From Bombyx mori (Eukaryota > Arthropoda > Insecta > Lepidoptera > Bombycidae), in contig NC_085128.1 of assembly GCF_030269925.1 (NCBI RefSeq), forward strand, positions 5,582,501-5,646,500: a stretch of DNA of 64,000 nt, written 5' to 3'. The position numbers were made by a program, and so were the translations under genes. Every line of letters starts with the position of its first letter. Position 1 is the stretch's first letter. Shown in pieces: positions 44,766-57,250 of this stretch. The notes under the pieces were generated by a model. The model searched no databases, was not told the origin of the DNA, and worked only from the letters and a program-made list of their open reading frames with translations.

Positions 44766-46248
44766 AAAATGTATTCCCCAATAGATTCGTTACCTGCTTG
44801 ATTTTGTGTCAATTTCAAAAACAATAATACCGTCGTGTTTTCAATAGCTATTTATTAAACAAATTAAAGCAACACATAATGTCTGGGAGTCAATGAACAT
44901 CGAGTTATTATAAACTGGCGCGCGTCAGAGGGATTAGCCCGCGCCGCTTCACACCAACCCGACTAATTCAATAAACCACCCACATTAAAAACATATTTCC
45001 ATAACATTCTGCCCCCGCAGCGATCCAATCAGCCTTATCTCCCTCGGCCGGCTGCGAACACCTCCTAATCAAATCAAATCGCAGCCTCCGTCTTCCCTAA
45101 TCTATTTACCTATCTACATATAATCATATTACAAAAAGGGATACCTACCGCCCCTCATATATTTGCGAGCACCAGCAAAATTCATCGAGTGCGGAAGAGA
45201 CCCTCCTGCACCACATACCTACGCGAGTCCGTGGCCGGAAAACGCAAACCTACGGACTACGAGCACACTCAAACAGCGCTCAGTCACATCGCGACGCACA
45301 CAGATCCCGGTATCAGCATATCTACGCCATCTAGATCCCACTACGAGAACCCTCGCGGGGAGGCAATCCATTTACCAGACGTGTCTCGCCATTCGAATAA
45401 CCCTCTTATCCTTATAAAGCTAGAGATGACAATCGCGCGGCAGAAACGATGTTTTTAAAGGTTTACACGGCCCCTAGCAGTGAAAGCGCGGAATCGATGT
45501 AGCCTTTACCCCTCGCCCCGCTCCAGTTTTTCCGGCGCTCCGTCCTTATCTGACCGACGCGATTAGATAAAGAGAGATAGAGCGTGAAAATAAAGATTTT
45601 CATCGTGTTCACTCACACTACAGCTGCTTCAGTTGAACTGTAATGTAGCAGTTTAGTGGTGTGCGTATATCACGGGGTCAGAATGGTTATGTGCAGGCAA
45701 AAGGGATCGGGGAACAAAGCGAGATCGGCAAAACTTTTGATGTTACAACTAAAATTTGTTTTTATTGTTATTGCAATAAATGCCTTATTAGATTTCGTAA
45801 TTATATTGAGTTAAATTAAAATAATGCAAACATAATTTTATGGTTTAGGATCAATTTAATTAATTTATTAGCAATCATTACCATGACATAAATTTTAACA
45901 ATAATATTATAAGTTTCCTACTAATAATACGTAATTTGAATATTACGCAAATTCGAATTTGTTGAAGCATCACAACGAAACTTGATGTTGCCCTCTAAGT
46001 TTTTAGATTCTGTTTCCTCATGCATTTATAACGCTTCGAATGACACTAGCAGGAATCCTTAAATAAACTTAAAGCTCGTAATTTTTGCATTTTCATACGA
46101 AGATTGAGTTCGGAGCCGCCTCGCCCCCCGCTCACCCGAGCCTTTCATTGGACGTACTGCCGCGGAAGCCATGTTGGGAAATTCACTAAACGATTTATAT
46201 GTGTGTGAAACAGAGCTACAACCAACCGAGTGCTCTATAACTGTATTA
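44766..46248. other. Unique DNA with CpG-rich patches and GATA motifs
   Basis: CpG-richer stretches at 44910-45090, 45170-45600 and 46100-46180 (the last with ATTGG, an inverted CCAAT). WGATAR motifs occur at 45035-45040, 45110-45115, 45546-45551, 45565-45570 and 45575-45580. The overlapping plus frames at 45163-45458 have no family match. A promoter or enhancer of the GATA gene is possible. Confidence 0.4.
45546..45580. promoter_or_regulatory. Cluster of three GATA-binding motifs
   Basis: TTATCT (45546-45551), AGATAA (45565-45570) and AGATAG (45575-45580) fall within 35 bases, 3.8 kb upstream of the C-finger exon. Autoregulation is known for GATA genes in general; here it is inferred. Confidence 0.35.
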
Positions 46249-46655
46249 TATAATATATACTAATATTATAAAGAGGAAAGATTTGTTTGTTGGTTTGTAT
46301 TGAATAGGCTCCGAAACTACTGAACCGATTTGAAAAATTCTTTCACTGTTCACTACACTATTCCCGAGTGACATAGGCAATAATCTTTCTTGAAAAAAAA
46401 ATTAGAGATCCTTACTAAAACTCTAATAATGTAACTCAAGGTGTAAAAAAATTACCTAAAATATTCTTTACATCGCATGCCCTGCGAAAACTATTGATGA
46501 TAGAATAAAATAATGTACTACGACTTTGTATTTTACAAAAAGTGACGTGACAGCATATGTCTAACTATTATGGTTATGCAGCAATAAGTGTTCTTTTATT
46601 TAAAAAAAATAAAACAACGTCAAATATTGTTGATATTTTTGTTAGTGACCCGAGC
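46249..46655 (+). mobile_element. Helitron, 3' end lost
   Basis: Close to 2067-2502 but without a clean CTAG end; the sequence diverges after TTTGTTAGTGACCCGAGC. Confidence 0.7.
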
Positions 46656-47021
46656 TCTATAAATTTAGAAATACGGTTGGTGAAATTCATTTCGAGTTGC
46701 TTTTAATCGAAAAGGACGACGTCTGCGGAGGGGGCCACTTCATGAAATCACAATTTGGAAAGTCGAGCGGTATTGTTCGTTTCATGGCCCGTCGGATTTT
46801 ATAAGTCCGTTAGGATAACAAAGCGCGGCGGTTGCCCAATAGGAGCCATCGGATGATAGCGATCGACGTTCGGTCGGATTGACACATCAAACCGCCAGTC
46901 GTCCGAGATAACCATCGAAATACATTCGAATCGTAATCGACACGCCGACGGCGACGTCTCTCTGTACTTTATTGATGCGGCCAAATCATACTCATAAACT
47001 AAAAATTAAAATCATTCCAAG
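46656..47021. other. Unique CpG-rich segment
   Basis: A 61-codon minus frame at 46799-46984 lies in DNA rich in CpG, with no recognised domain. Too short to call a gene. Confidence 0.35.
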
Positions 47022-47268
47022 CTGGTGGTAGGACCTCTTGTGAGTCCGCGCGGGTAGGTACCACCGCCCTGCCTATTTCTGCCGTGAAGCAGTAATGCGT
47101 TTCGGCTTGAAGGGTGGGGCAGCCGTTGTAACTATACCTGAGTCCTTAGAACTTATGTCTCAAGGTGGGTGATGCATTTACGTTGTAGATGTCTATGGGC
47201 TCCAGTAACCACTTAACACCAGGTGGGCTGTGAGTTCGTCCACCCATCAAAAGCAATAAAAAAAAAAC
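47022..47268 (+). mobile_element. Bm1-like SINE body
   Basis: Starts at GCTGGTGGTAGGACCTC, the common truncation point, and ends in poly(A). Confidence 0.88.
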
Positions 47269-48430
47269 CTTTAATAAGGGCAGTCACCGACGTCATTTGC
47301 TCCGTTCCACGGTTATTACGTAGATAAATTAATGATATATTTGATTTATAACTTCATAAAACAAGTAAAGTGTAGATAAATGGTAGATAATCGTGACTAA
47401 GTGTTCGGTCGGAGATCGATGGGTCTGTGAGATCGCAACCGTAGGCACAAATAGATACCTATACATCAGAGCTAACGTCGTCAGCTCACCTCAGGGGTGA
47501 AGGTCCTCGCTGTGATGTCTTTATACTTAAACATCTGTATAATAGACGAGCGCGGGTTTATGATTCCATGTGCGTTATAAATTGATTCTTATCTTTTATC
47601 TGTCAACTTATTTGAATGAAGAATACAACATTAACGTTAGCTAAAGCGTATCTTAATAATAATAAAAATATAATAATGTTAGCCATTTTGGGGATTAGCA
47701 TGCACAATGCATAGACAAATGAGCAAAACTCTGATTGATAAATACGATACTATCTTTAAAATGTTGAATATTCATTGCGAACGGTTTGGGCAAATCCTAT
47801 AATTCTAAGTTAAATTAGGCATTAAAAAAACTGAATACGTTTTATTTACTGCAATACAAAAGATAAAAGAAAAGTGTAATGATAAAAAATATATTTCATT
47901 CCGACAAAATTTGTTGATATTAGAATTAGATAACTGTTTGTCGTATTTTGTTTTATTAAATTGTAATATATTCTGGAACATTTTGGAAATAATAGGAAAT
48001 GATAGATTTCATAATTTATGAATGATATTAATATTCTCAATTATTAATAAAGTGTGAACAGACTTGTCACATTTAATAAATGCGATCGTGTCGTATAAAC
48101 GTAAAAAATAACGTGATGATAATATTGTGTTTTATTTAAGTCTAAATCATGGTCGGGATTAATATTCAAGTATCAAATTCAATAAATTTTGAAGTATATT
48201 TTTTAGTTTTATTGAATTTGATGTTGTATCTCGTTCACAGTTAGATTTTAAAATTGTATTTGTTTTTTCGTACTATTTACGTCATCGATACAAATTGCAA
48301 CGACAATGATGCTTAATTTTTGTATATAAGAAAACTTACTATTGAAATTGAAACGTGTGATTAAAAATAATTCATCCGACACTGGTGGTTTTCTATGAAA
48401 TAACATTTAATACAGTACATTTTGCTATTC
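47269..48430. other. Unique AT-rich DNA with a GATA-motif cluster
   Basis: AGATAA occurs at 47322-47327, 47374-47379 and 47385-47390. Otherwise nothing was recognised. Confidence 0.4.
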
Positions 48431-48875
48431 TTTTTTTTATTTATTTTTTATTGCTTAGATGGTTGGACGAGCTCACAGCCCATCTGGTGTTAAGCGGTTA
48501 CTGGAGCCCATAGACATCTACAATGTAAATGCGCCACCCACCTTGAGATATAAGTTCTAAGGTCTCAGGAGGTATAGTTACAACGGCTGCCCCACCCTTT
48601 AAACCGAAACGCATTACTGCAGAAATAGGCAGGGCGGTGGTACCTACCCGTGCGGACTCACTAGAAGTCCTACCACCAGTGATTACGCAAATTATAATTT
48701 TGCGGGTTTGATTTTTATTACACGATGTTATTCCTTCACCGTGGAACTCAATCGTGAACATTTGTTAAGTACGTATTTCATTAGAAAAATTGATACCCGC
48801 CTGCGGGATTCGAACACTGGTGCATCGCTACATACGAATTCACCGGACGTCTTATCCTTTAGGCCACGACGACTC
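48431..48875 (-). mobile_element. Bm1-like SINE, full length with tRNA head
   Basis: Head with box B near 48818-48805 (GTGTTCGAATCCCGC) and box A near 48868-48852 (TGGCCTAAAGGATAAGACG), then body and tail. Similar to 2982-3416 and 59085-59529. Confidence 0.85.
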
Positions 48876-49191
48876 CAATCGAAACTTCAAGTTTATTTCT
48901 GGAGTCAACTAGCAGCGTTCGTATAGTGATAAACGGACTCTGACAGTTGTGAAAAATTAGAACAGCTTTTCTAACTACCTTAGTAGCACCACCGTGCGAC
49001 AAAATGATTCACGAGAGCATAAGTCAGTGAGTATTTATTTGTACCAGCGTCAACGATGGCGGACTTTACCAGCGATAGGACGTATTGTATGTCCGCATGG
49101 TTCCCCCTACCTATTTTTGCCACGAAGCCCTCATTTGTTTCGGTTCGAAAGGTAGACCTAGCTTTATTACAATTGAGATTTCACTATCAAG
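48876..49191. other. Unique DNA with possible Bm1 scraps
   Basis: The part at 49075-49165 holds degraded Bm1-like text (GTATGTCCGCATGG, CCTATTTTTGCCACGAAGCC). No gene was seen. Confidence 0.35.
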
Positions 49192-49436
49192 TTTTTTTTT
49201 TATTGCTTAGTTGGGGGGACGAGCTCACAGCCCACCTGGTGTTAAGTGGTTACTGGAGCCCATAGACATTTACAACGCAAATGCGCCACCCACCTTGAGA
49301 TATAAGTTCTAAGATCTCAGCATAGTTACAACGGCTGCCCCACCCTTCAAACCGAAACGCATTACTGCTTCACGGCAGAAATAGGCAGGGTGGTAGTACC
49401 TACCCGCGCGGACTCACAAGAGGTCCCACCACCAGT
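49192..49436 (-). mobile_element. Bm1-like SINE body
   Basis: Minus copy ending at the common truncation point (CCCACCACCAGTAAAC). Confidence 0.88.
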
Positions 49437-49920
49437 AAACAAGTTCAACAAGTCTGAAGGCGGCGTAGTGACTCATCTGAAAAAACCTAAATTGCGACTA
49501 AAATATAAACTCGGTACTTAAGCTCATACCGTATGACAGCAATCCAAGCCAAATTTAATGAACCATCATACGTGATTTAAGTACCAAATAAGTTTCACTC
49601 GACCCGCAAGGACTGTAACAGGTGCACAAAATAATTCGTGCATTTGTTTTAAAAAAGAATAAATTCACATTAAATTACGACAACAGAACCGCGAATCGAG
49701 TAGAATTACAAAGTTGAAATTATGCTCCCAAGGCGGCTAAACGTTCGTAATTCTACTTCGAAACGCTTCTTATAACGTGTGAATTTGCATTCAATGGCGA
49801 AGGACATTACGGGCGTTTCCACAAATAAAATACGACCACCCCGTGTTCCCTGGGCCTATCTCGTCGACATAACGAAGAATTAGTCCTTCGTGACCATGAA
49901 AATTGGAAAATAAAACACCC
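49437..49920. other. Unique AT-rich DNA
   Basis: Nothing recognised. Confidence 0.4.
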
Positions 49921-50153
49921 GAGATTTAGTCTAAGGTAAAAAAGTAGTTTTAGTTATCTATATATTAATACGTGAAGCACTAAACTTTGTACCCCTTTTT
50001 ACGAAAATTGCGCGGACGGAGGAGCATGAAATTTCTCATACTTATAGAGAATATAGAGAAGGAGTGCAGAATGTTAATTTTTTTTTAATTATGCAAAAAA
50101 ATACATGAAATCAATAAAGAAAACATTACACACACTACCATGTATTTGACACA

Positions 50154-50159
<6 letters not shown>

Positions 50160-50190
<31 letters not shown>
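50160..50190. repeat. (CA)n microsatellite
   Basis: About 15 CA units inside the outer Helitron. Confidence 0.9.
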
Positions 50191-50195
<5 letters not shown>

Positions 50196-50412
50196 TCTGT
50201 ATATATTGTCAAACTTTTGTTATTGTTGAAAGTATGTGACCAAATTGAGAATAGATTAATGTTGTTTATCTTTAATATTATTTGTGTAAAGTGGAGTCTT
50301 GGCGAAATCTGTGATTAATAATCATTAACAACATTAATCTATTGTGATTATAGAAGTATAATAGTATGTATTTGCCGATAGAACCCTAATTATGTCCAAA
50401 CCTATAATTTAA

Positions 50413-50681
50413 CTAGCTGACCCGGCAGACTTCGTAGTGCCTCAATCGATAAATAAAAGACTTAAGCTTTTGTATAAAATAAACTTAAAACAAACAAAAG
50501 CAATCCGTCCGGAAAATTGTTATTTTTATTTAATTCCGAGCATTTTCATATTAATCTACCTTTTAAACCTTCTCTGGACTTCACACAAATAATTCAAAGC
50601 CAAAATTAGCCAAATCGGTCCAGCCGTTCTCGAGTTTTAGCGAGACTAACACGAACAACAATTTACTTTTATATATAGAGA
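50413..50681 (-). mobile_element. Helitron nested inside another Helitron
   Basis: Minus element: TC at 50681-50680, CTAG at 50416-50413, 269 bases. Related to 41308-41599. Confidence 0.8.
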
Positions 50682-51116
50682 TTTAATTATAGTCGAATTT
50701 CGATTGCCGAGGGACCACTAGTATAGTCTACAACTCCTCGCGAAATCCAAATAAAATACTACGAAGTAATAGGATTTGAGAACTAAAAGTAGAAGTAGTT
50801 AGATATGACACTGAGTCACGAATGATATCTAAATGAAAAAAAAAGCATTTACAATTCGAACTGAAATTTAATCTTTTGTCTTCAGCCTTGCATATTACGA
50901 GATTTAGCCTAAGATAAAAAAAGTAGTTTTAGCTAAATAGTCTACAACTCCCGAAATCCAAATAAAATACTACGAAGTAATAGGATTTGAGAAGTACAAG
51001 TAGAAGTAGTTAGATATGACACTGAGTCACGAATGATATCTAAATGAAAAAATAAAATTAACATTTACAATTCGAACTGAAATTTAATCTTTTATCTTCA
51101 GCCTTGCATATTATCT

Positions 51117-51478
51117 ACGTAATGCAACTTACCAAGGTGAAAGCGTAATGACCGTCTCATTGTCTGAATGAAGTGTCGTGATAATAGTTGACAATGGTTA
51201 ATCGTTGAAAAACACTTAATTATAATTTCTAACAATACTGTGTATTATAATCACCAGAAATTCTCACGATGATGCAGTTTGATACATAATATGATACAGG
51301 GCGTCATATTATACGTTCCACAATATTTATCCCTTCGAGCGCGAGTCGTCGTTAGATCGACACTCGACGACGGTCGATAGATACTCTCTATTAATGCGTA
51401 TAAAGCGGGAAGCGTTGGAATACAGACTATTTTCGGAGTCTAATTCTAAGTATTAGATATCGACCTGTACGGACGTAT
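51117..51478. other. Unique DNA
   Basis: CpG-rich patch at 51335-51375. No gene was recognised. Confidence 0.4.
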
Positions 51479-51768
51479 TCGACGTCGCCCAAAACACGTC
51501 ATTACGGATCCTCCCGATCCATTAACGGTGCTTTTAGGTACGAAGGGCTCGACGAATGAATTAACCTATAGACACAGCACACTGAGTTTCTCGCCGGATC
51601 TTCTCAATGGGTTGCGTTTCCGATCCGGTGGTAGATTCTGCCACTAGGGCTCTTGCTAGGGCCAGTGTTAACAACACTCCGGTTTGAGCCCCATGAGCTC
51701 ACCTACATGTTAGAGCGAAGCTGAAATAGCCTCTCAAGGCTATCAGCATAGGTAGGTTTAAAAAAAAG
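51479..51768 (+). mobile_element. Jockey-clade LINE 3' end (family B)
   Basis: Starts GACGTCGCCCAAAACACGTC and ends GGCTATCAGCATAGGTAGGT plus A-run. There is an internal deletion within the coding tail. Confidence 0.75.
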
Positions 51769-52230
51769 GACGTATCCTAGCACGCGCATATATAACGTAT
51801 TTAATAACTAACATTTATAAACACTTTTCTATGAATTTAGCATTGACTTTTGTATATTTTTTTTAAGTTATAGTTTTCATAAAAGGTCCTTTTTTGGAAG
51901 GAAAATATGTGTGAGAATAAGCTCAGCGCTAAAAGGGTTAGTAGTTACGTGAGTGTGCGTAGTGATAGAATTATATGACAGGGCGATTATGAAGTGTAAT
52001 TAATCAAATGAAACAGGTGCGTATCGATTGCCCGGAGCTAAGTAAAAGCTGCATCGTACATCGTAAAGACCGGGACACCTGCCCTTCAGCAGACTTCACT
52101 TGCTGATCCGACAGTTGTATAGGAATCGTATCTACTTGCGCCAATTGCGAATTTCACTTCAATAGCAATTTCGTTATATTACCCACCAGGTGATTACTAG
52201 GACGCACCATTGATTTAATTCTACATAATA
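51769..52230. other. Unique AT-rich DNA
   Basis: Nothing recognised. Confidence 0.4.
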
Positions 52231-52635
52231 TCTATACTAATATTATAAAGAGGAAAGATTTGTTTGTTTGTATTGAATAGGCTCCGAAACTACTGAACCG
52301 ATTTGAAAAATTCTTTCGCTGTTTGGAAGCTACACTATTCCGGAGTGACATAGGCTATAATATTTTTTGGAAAAAATTAGGGATCCTTACTAAAACTCAA
52401 ATAATGGAACCCAAGATGTAAAAAAATTACCTAAAATATTCTTTACATGCGAAAACTATTGATGATATAATAAAATAATGTACTATGACTTTGTAAAACA
52501 CATTATTATTTTTAAAAAGTGTCGCGACAGCATATGTCTAGTTATGCCGCAATAAGTGTTCTTTTATTTAAAAAAATAAAACAACATCGTTGAAAATTTT
52601 GTTAAAGACCCAACGGAGCCGGAGCGGACCGCTAG
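52231..52635 (+). mobile_element. Non-autonomous Helitron
   Basis: TC at 52231, end GGAGCGGACCGCTAG at 52635, host T after. Sister of 2067-2502. Confidence 0.85.
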
Positions 52636-52805
52636 TAATTTATAATCTGATCATCGCATCGTTTGTATAGGCTTAAAATAAAATTGGAATGAAATATATT
52701 TTTTGCAGGTTAGACTTATGTTTTATCATACAATTAAGACCTATCCTACGTAAAACCTATCGAACTATTAACACTTATTGAAGGCTCTAAACTGAAATTA
52801 AGCTG

Positions 52806-53076
52806 AACTTAAACTGTAACGCATGACTGCTTTACGGCAAATTACGCAGGACGATGACCGGTGTGGCCTTAAAATACACCCGCCTATTTCTGCCGTAAAG
52901 CAGTAATGCGTTTCGGTTTGAAGGGTGGAGCAGCCGTTGTGACTATACTTGAGACCTTAGAACTTATATCTCAAGGTGGGTGGCGCATTTTCGTTGTAGA
53001 TGTCTATGGGCTCCAGTAACCACTTAACACCAGGTGAGCTGTGAGCTCGTTTACCTATCAAAGCAAAAAAAAAAAG
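52806..53076 (+). mobile_element. Bm1-like SINE with a small inverted Bm1 scrap
   Basis: 52880-53076 is a plus copy with A-rich tail. Just before it, 52806-52850 reads like a short minus-strand Bm1 piece (GTAACGCATGACTGCTTTACGG), giving a small inverted pair. Confidence 0.7.
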
Positions 53077-54547
53077 AAACACCTTTCCACTAATTACACA
53101 AATTTATATATATTTTTGAGTTTGATTTAGAAACTATCCGATCGTTTTTTTTTTAATTATTGTATTCCTTCTCAAAGTAACGATTGTTACCAAACAGTTT
53201 ACCTGTGTTGAAAAGAGATCGCAGCGCATAAAACAAAAGTTACAATGTTCCAAAATCTTCTGTTATAATAATAATTAAAAATTAATTAACACTTTTATTA
53301 CGCCTTGCTCATTTTTTAACCGTCTTCGCTATCTTCCTTTTCTCTGTCATTCTGTTTGTCATTCTCTTCTCCCTTTCTTTTTGGTTTCTCTCACTCACAT
53401 ATAAACTATCCATTCCACATTCTTTTCATATGTTCCATTCTTACCAATCCTACACCTGTATACATTTTTACGAACGATAAAGTATAAAGATTTCGAGAAA
53501 ACCCAAAACATTCAAACGTTTTTGCTTTTGTTTAATTTAATTTTAAAATCGCTAAATAAATGTATCATAAATTAATGTAATAAATAAATGTTGTGCGAAA
53601 TGCTTAGTGCCTACAATGCGAACATTGGAGCCGGGTCATCGGGTCATTTCGCACAGTTTAGCACCGCGTCATATTTATAATTACCGCGAGTGCGCGCTAG
53701 GGCAGCCAGACTGCGCCCGCGTCTATAAATCAAAATTTTAAATCACCGGTGGGCGGACCGACCGCTCCGCCAGCACCGAATAAAATGAATTAAAAATAAT
53801 AAAAAAAGAAGGGGGTTGAGCGCGTCCTGAGAAAATTTTAAAGATATTTCGCTTTAGTTTTTTGTAATTAATACCTTGTTAAAATTAAATTTTGAGGGCG
53901 CACATGCGTTATTACGCTGTGTGTGCGGGAGTTTTTGATACAGCTTTCGATTACTTATCGGGGATGCAGTAAACTAAATAATTGGTTAATTTAAACGATA
54001 AGGAGACTGGCTAAAGATACCATCCATGTTACCATCGGAAAATAAAGAGTTAAATCATCGCATTTTTTATCTTCGTGCTTCACTAAAAAACGAATAGTGC
54101 TTCCTAGAAGTCCTGTCGCTTCGATATTATTTCCCACCGCAGTGAACAAGCTCCGCGATCGGAATGCGAGCATTAATATTCTGTCACTGCATTTAACATG
54201 TGAGAAGCTCAAAAGTAGACAACCATTAAACTGAACGGTGTCCAAAATGTCGGTGCACTTGCCCTATTTTAAGGCCACACACGACAGCTCACCCATATTG
54301 CTTTTCTAACAATTTCGACTTTAACACAAATAGCTTCATAGTTTTTTTTTTTTTTGGAGAGTTTAATGCTATATATGAGAAATTTAGTCGATTGTTTTCG
54401 ATTTTTCTTTTATGGTTAATTTCACAGCTGTATTCAAAATGCCGGATGTTGTTGAAATGTATTTTTAATAACTGCACCAACCGTAACAGCGTTTTGAAGT
54501 TTATTCTCCTCGTCGTATATTTTTCTATATTTTACAATAAATAAATA
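53077..54547. other. Unique AT-rich DNA
   Basis: A CpG-rich patch is at 53660-53780. The 84-codon minus frame at 53991-54245 has no family signature. Nothing else was recognised. Confidence 0.4.
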
Positions 54548-54748
54548 AAAATATTGCTTAAATGGGTGGACGAGCTCACAGCCCACCTGGTGTTAAGTGG
54601 TTACTGGAGCCCATAGACATCTACAACGTTAATGCGCCACCCGCCTTGAGATATAAGTTCTAAGGTCTCAAGTATAGTTACAACGGCTGCCCCGCCCCAC
54701 TCTTCAAACCGAAACGCATTACTGCTTCACGGCAGAAATAGGCAGGGT
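54548..54748 (-). mobile_element. Bm1-like SINE body, truncated
   Basis: Minus copy that stops at GGCAGAAATAGGCAGGGTA, short of the usual truncation point. Confidence 0.8.
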
Positions 54749-55970
54749 ATTATTAATATTTCCAGTCTTATGGGACCATGAATAAATTAAAATCGTTAAA
54801 ACAAAACAATCTCAAATAAGTTTACACGTGCGTAAAGCACAGAGCCTCCCCGAATTAGGCTTGAAGGTCATCACCATGGAGTTCGGTAGTCGACGCACGC
54901 GCGTCATCCTGACATCTTCTCATTCGGCCCGACATAATGTTGACTTGTACATTTTTAATAATTCCTCTACGAGTGCCGCCCGTCCGAGCGTCGTAATGAG
55001 AGGCCTATGATTGACTTCAACTCTATCCACTTCGAAACTTGATTGATGCCAGTACTTAGATGAGCGAAGCTACTGTGGTAAGGTCAATAAATCCGGATCG
55101 AAAATTATGTTTGTTTTTTTTTTTATCAAGCGGTTCGTGATTTGGGATGTTGTTAAATGTTTTTTTTTTTTTTTATAGAGGTTTAATAAACGCTTGGATT
55201 ACAGGGATTTTGTTTTTGTTGAGATGGACATTCGTAAATAATTATACGTCTTCAATGTATTGTATAATTTGCATACTTGCGTAAGCTATGCAATTCGCAC
55301 CAATGCAAATTGTTTCTGCTATAAGCCTACTGTTTATACATGACATTTTATCCACAATACATTTTCGAAAAGAAGTAAAAACGAAAAGTAATCAAGCCCT
55401 ATTCAAGCGGTCTACTTTACGTGATTGTCTCTGACGGCAATAAAACACTACCTTTCTTTTTTTCTTTTTAATCTCTAAACATTAGTTAGTCAGCGAAGTC
55501 GTATTTCGTACAAAGGTACAAGGGCAGGTGGCCCCGGGGTCGCCCGAGGTGGATGGCATTTTCTTTATCGCCACACTTAGCATCGCTTGCGACAATAAAC
55601 AACTCTAACCTTATTTTGCTGTTCAGAATAGACAATTTATTTATTTCATTTAAAAAAACGTACACTTTAGTTTCTTTGTATTCTATTTTTTTTTTTTTTT
55701 TACAGAAACAGGTGATAGTAGAAAGGATGACAATGTATATAACTGATATTTACTTACAAAATGAAAAGTACGAGTAATTTAAAAAAATATAATTACGAAA
55801 TGATAAATTACGCTCAACGTTTAAGACTCCAATAAGTACAAGATACTTTAAAGTATAATATTTAAAAAATTTCATGCCCAATTACTTATGTATAATAGAA
55901 AGCCAAACGTACTGTTGAAGTAGATGAAGTTGACGCGGGTTGGCTAAACATTTTAGGTAGATATATTTTC
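54749..55970. other. Unique DNA
   Basis: Several long T-runs. Chance frames only. Confidence 0.4.
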
Positions 55971-56108
55971 TCCCCTACCTATTTGTTGGTAGCCTAAGGA
56001 GCTATTCCAGCTACGCTGTGACTAGTAGTTGAGCTCACGGGGCTCAATCTAAGAGACTTTGCTAACAGTAACACCAGCAACAGCAGTGCTTCGCTGAATC
56101 TATCACAG
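55971..56108 (-). mobile_element. Family B LINE 3' UTR (variant), short
   Basis: Shares the variant end CCTACCTATTTGTTGGTAGCC with 17809-18000. Confidence 0.6.
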
Positions 56109-57250
56109 AGTAATTTTAAGTTTACTAACATGCTAACGCGTTCCCAGTTACTTTTTCCTTAAATATTTTATCGCTTGTTGTACCGTTAAACCCTGTATGA
56201 CGAGACAAAGAAATTAACAATTCAAATACAATATCTCATCTAAGTTTTATAAATAAATAATATAAAATTAACAGCAGAATATTTTAACTGAAACGTTTTA
56301 CCGTTAATGCGTGTAATAAATCATCAATTGATAAAGTCATAAATTAAGTCTCGATCATAAAAAGGTTATAAAATTGCTAATTTTCAATTGCATTCTTAAT
56401 GGTATATTTTTCTATCGGCTTTGTAACACATTTACTTACTAATTAATTGATACTAAACTCCGCGGGTTCCGAGCGACCGTGAAACGACCCGGCATTGAAT
56501 TTAAGTTGGTAAAAGTTATTCGAGTTTTTACGACACTTGGATGATGTATCGGCCTAAAACACCTTAACTCGATGCTGAATTGATAAGAACAATAATAAAA
56601 CTTTATTATTACCGTTTTCTTAATTATTCATTATAGTCAAGCCCGCCCGCTGTTCTGGCTATTGAAATGATCACTACCGAATTTCACGGAATCATCCGCC
56701 AGGCTAATACAAAGACTTTCTAAAAATCTCATCAAAATTGAACCAACAATTTCGAAGTCTATATAAGCACATCGACTTTTATATATTTATTTAGATAATT
56801 ACAATTGAATTGGCTCGGTAGCTTCATAGTTGAAGAATGTATTGTTGCATTGTCGTTGCATAGGCTATAAGTCTAACTAATGACATGAGAAATTCGAACT
56901 AACGTGAAACGGAATTCCAATTATTCCAGTTTAATCGTGTAAGGTGTTAGCATTATAGCCTTAAATATTCTGCAAGTTATGGTAAAATTAAGGAATTTCT
57001 TGTCTTCAAAAATAAGGGTATTTTACACGAAATATGTATTTTTTGTTTGATATTTGACAGCCAGATAAAGTGTCATTATAAGTCATGTACTAGTTCGTAA
57101 TATGCGTTCATGCGTTCATCATATCTTTAGCTCATACACTAAAAGAAACTGAAACAGCGGTAAACTTTCAAGAATTTAGTTTTGACAATAACTGTAATGC
57201 TGTTTTTTTCAAACATCTGTGAATACAATCATCGAAGTACTTTTGGTTAA
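56109..57250. other. Unique AT-rich DNA
   Basis: Nothing recognised. Confidence 0.4.

Larger units (their letters stand above)
49957..50721 (+). mobile_element. Helitron, full length (765 bases)
   Basis: 5' end TCTATATATTAATACGTGAAG, 3' end hairpin-like GTCGAATTTCGAT, then GGGACCACTAG at 50721 and a host T. It carries a second Helitron (50413-50681) in reverse and a (CA)n tract. It has no coding capacity. Confidence 0.85.
49921..51116. repeat. Local tandem duplication, one unit filled by a Helitron
   Basis: Two direct units start GAGATTTAG (49921 and about 50900) and end CAGCCTTGCATATTA. Unit 1 is split by the Helitron at 49957-50721; unit 2 is uninterrupted at the matching place (GTAGTTTTAGCTAAATAGTC), giving an empty site inside the same window. 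Confidence 0.8.

Noticed and set aside
45163..45458. Two overlapping plus frames of 84-89 codons as an upstream GATA exon or another gene
   Set aside because: Wrong strand for the GATA gene, and no domain or splice sites were identified.
46799..46984. 61-codon minus frame in CpG-rich DNA
   Set aside because: Too short and unrecognised. High CpG reduces stops on several frames.
50160..50190. Telomeric or functional repeat
   Set aside because: Simple (CA)n microsatellite inside a Helitron. No TTAGG telomere repeats were seen in the window.
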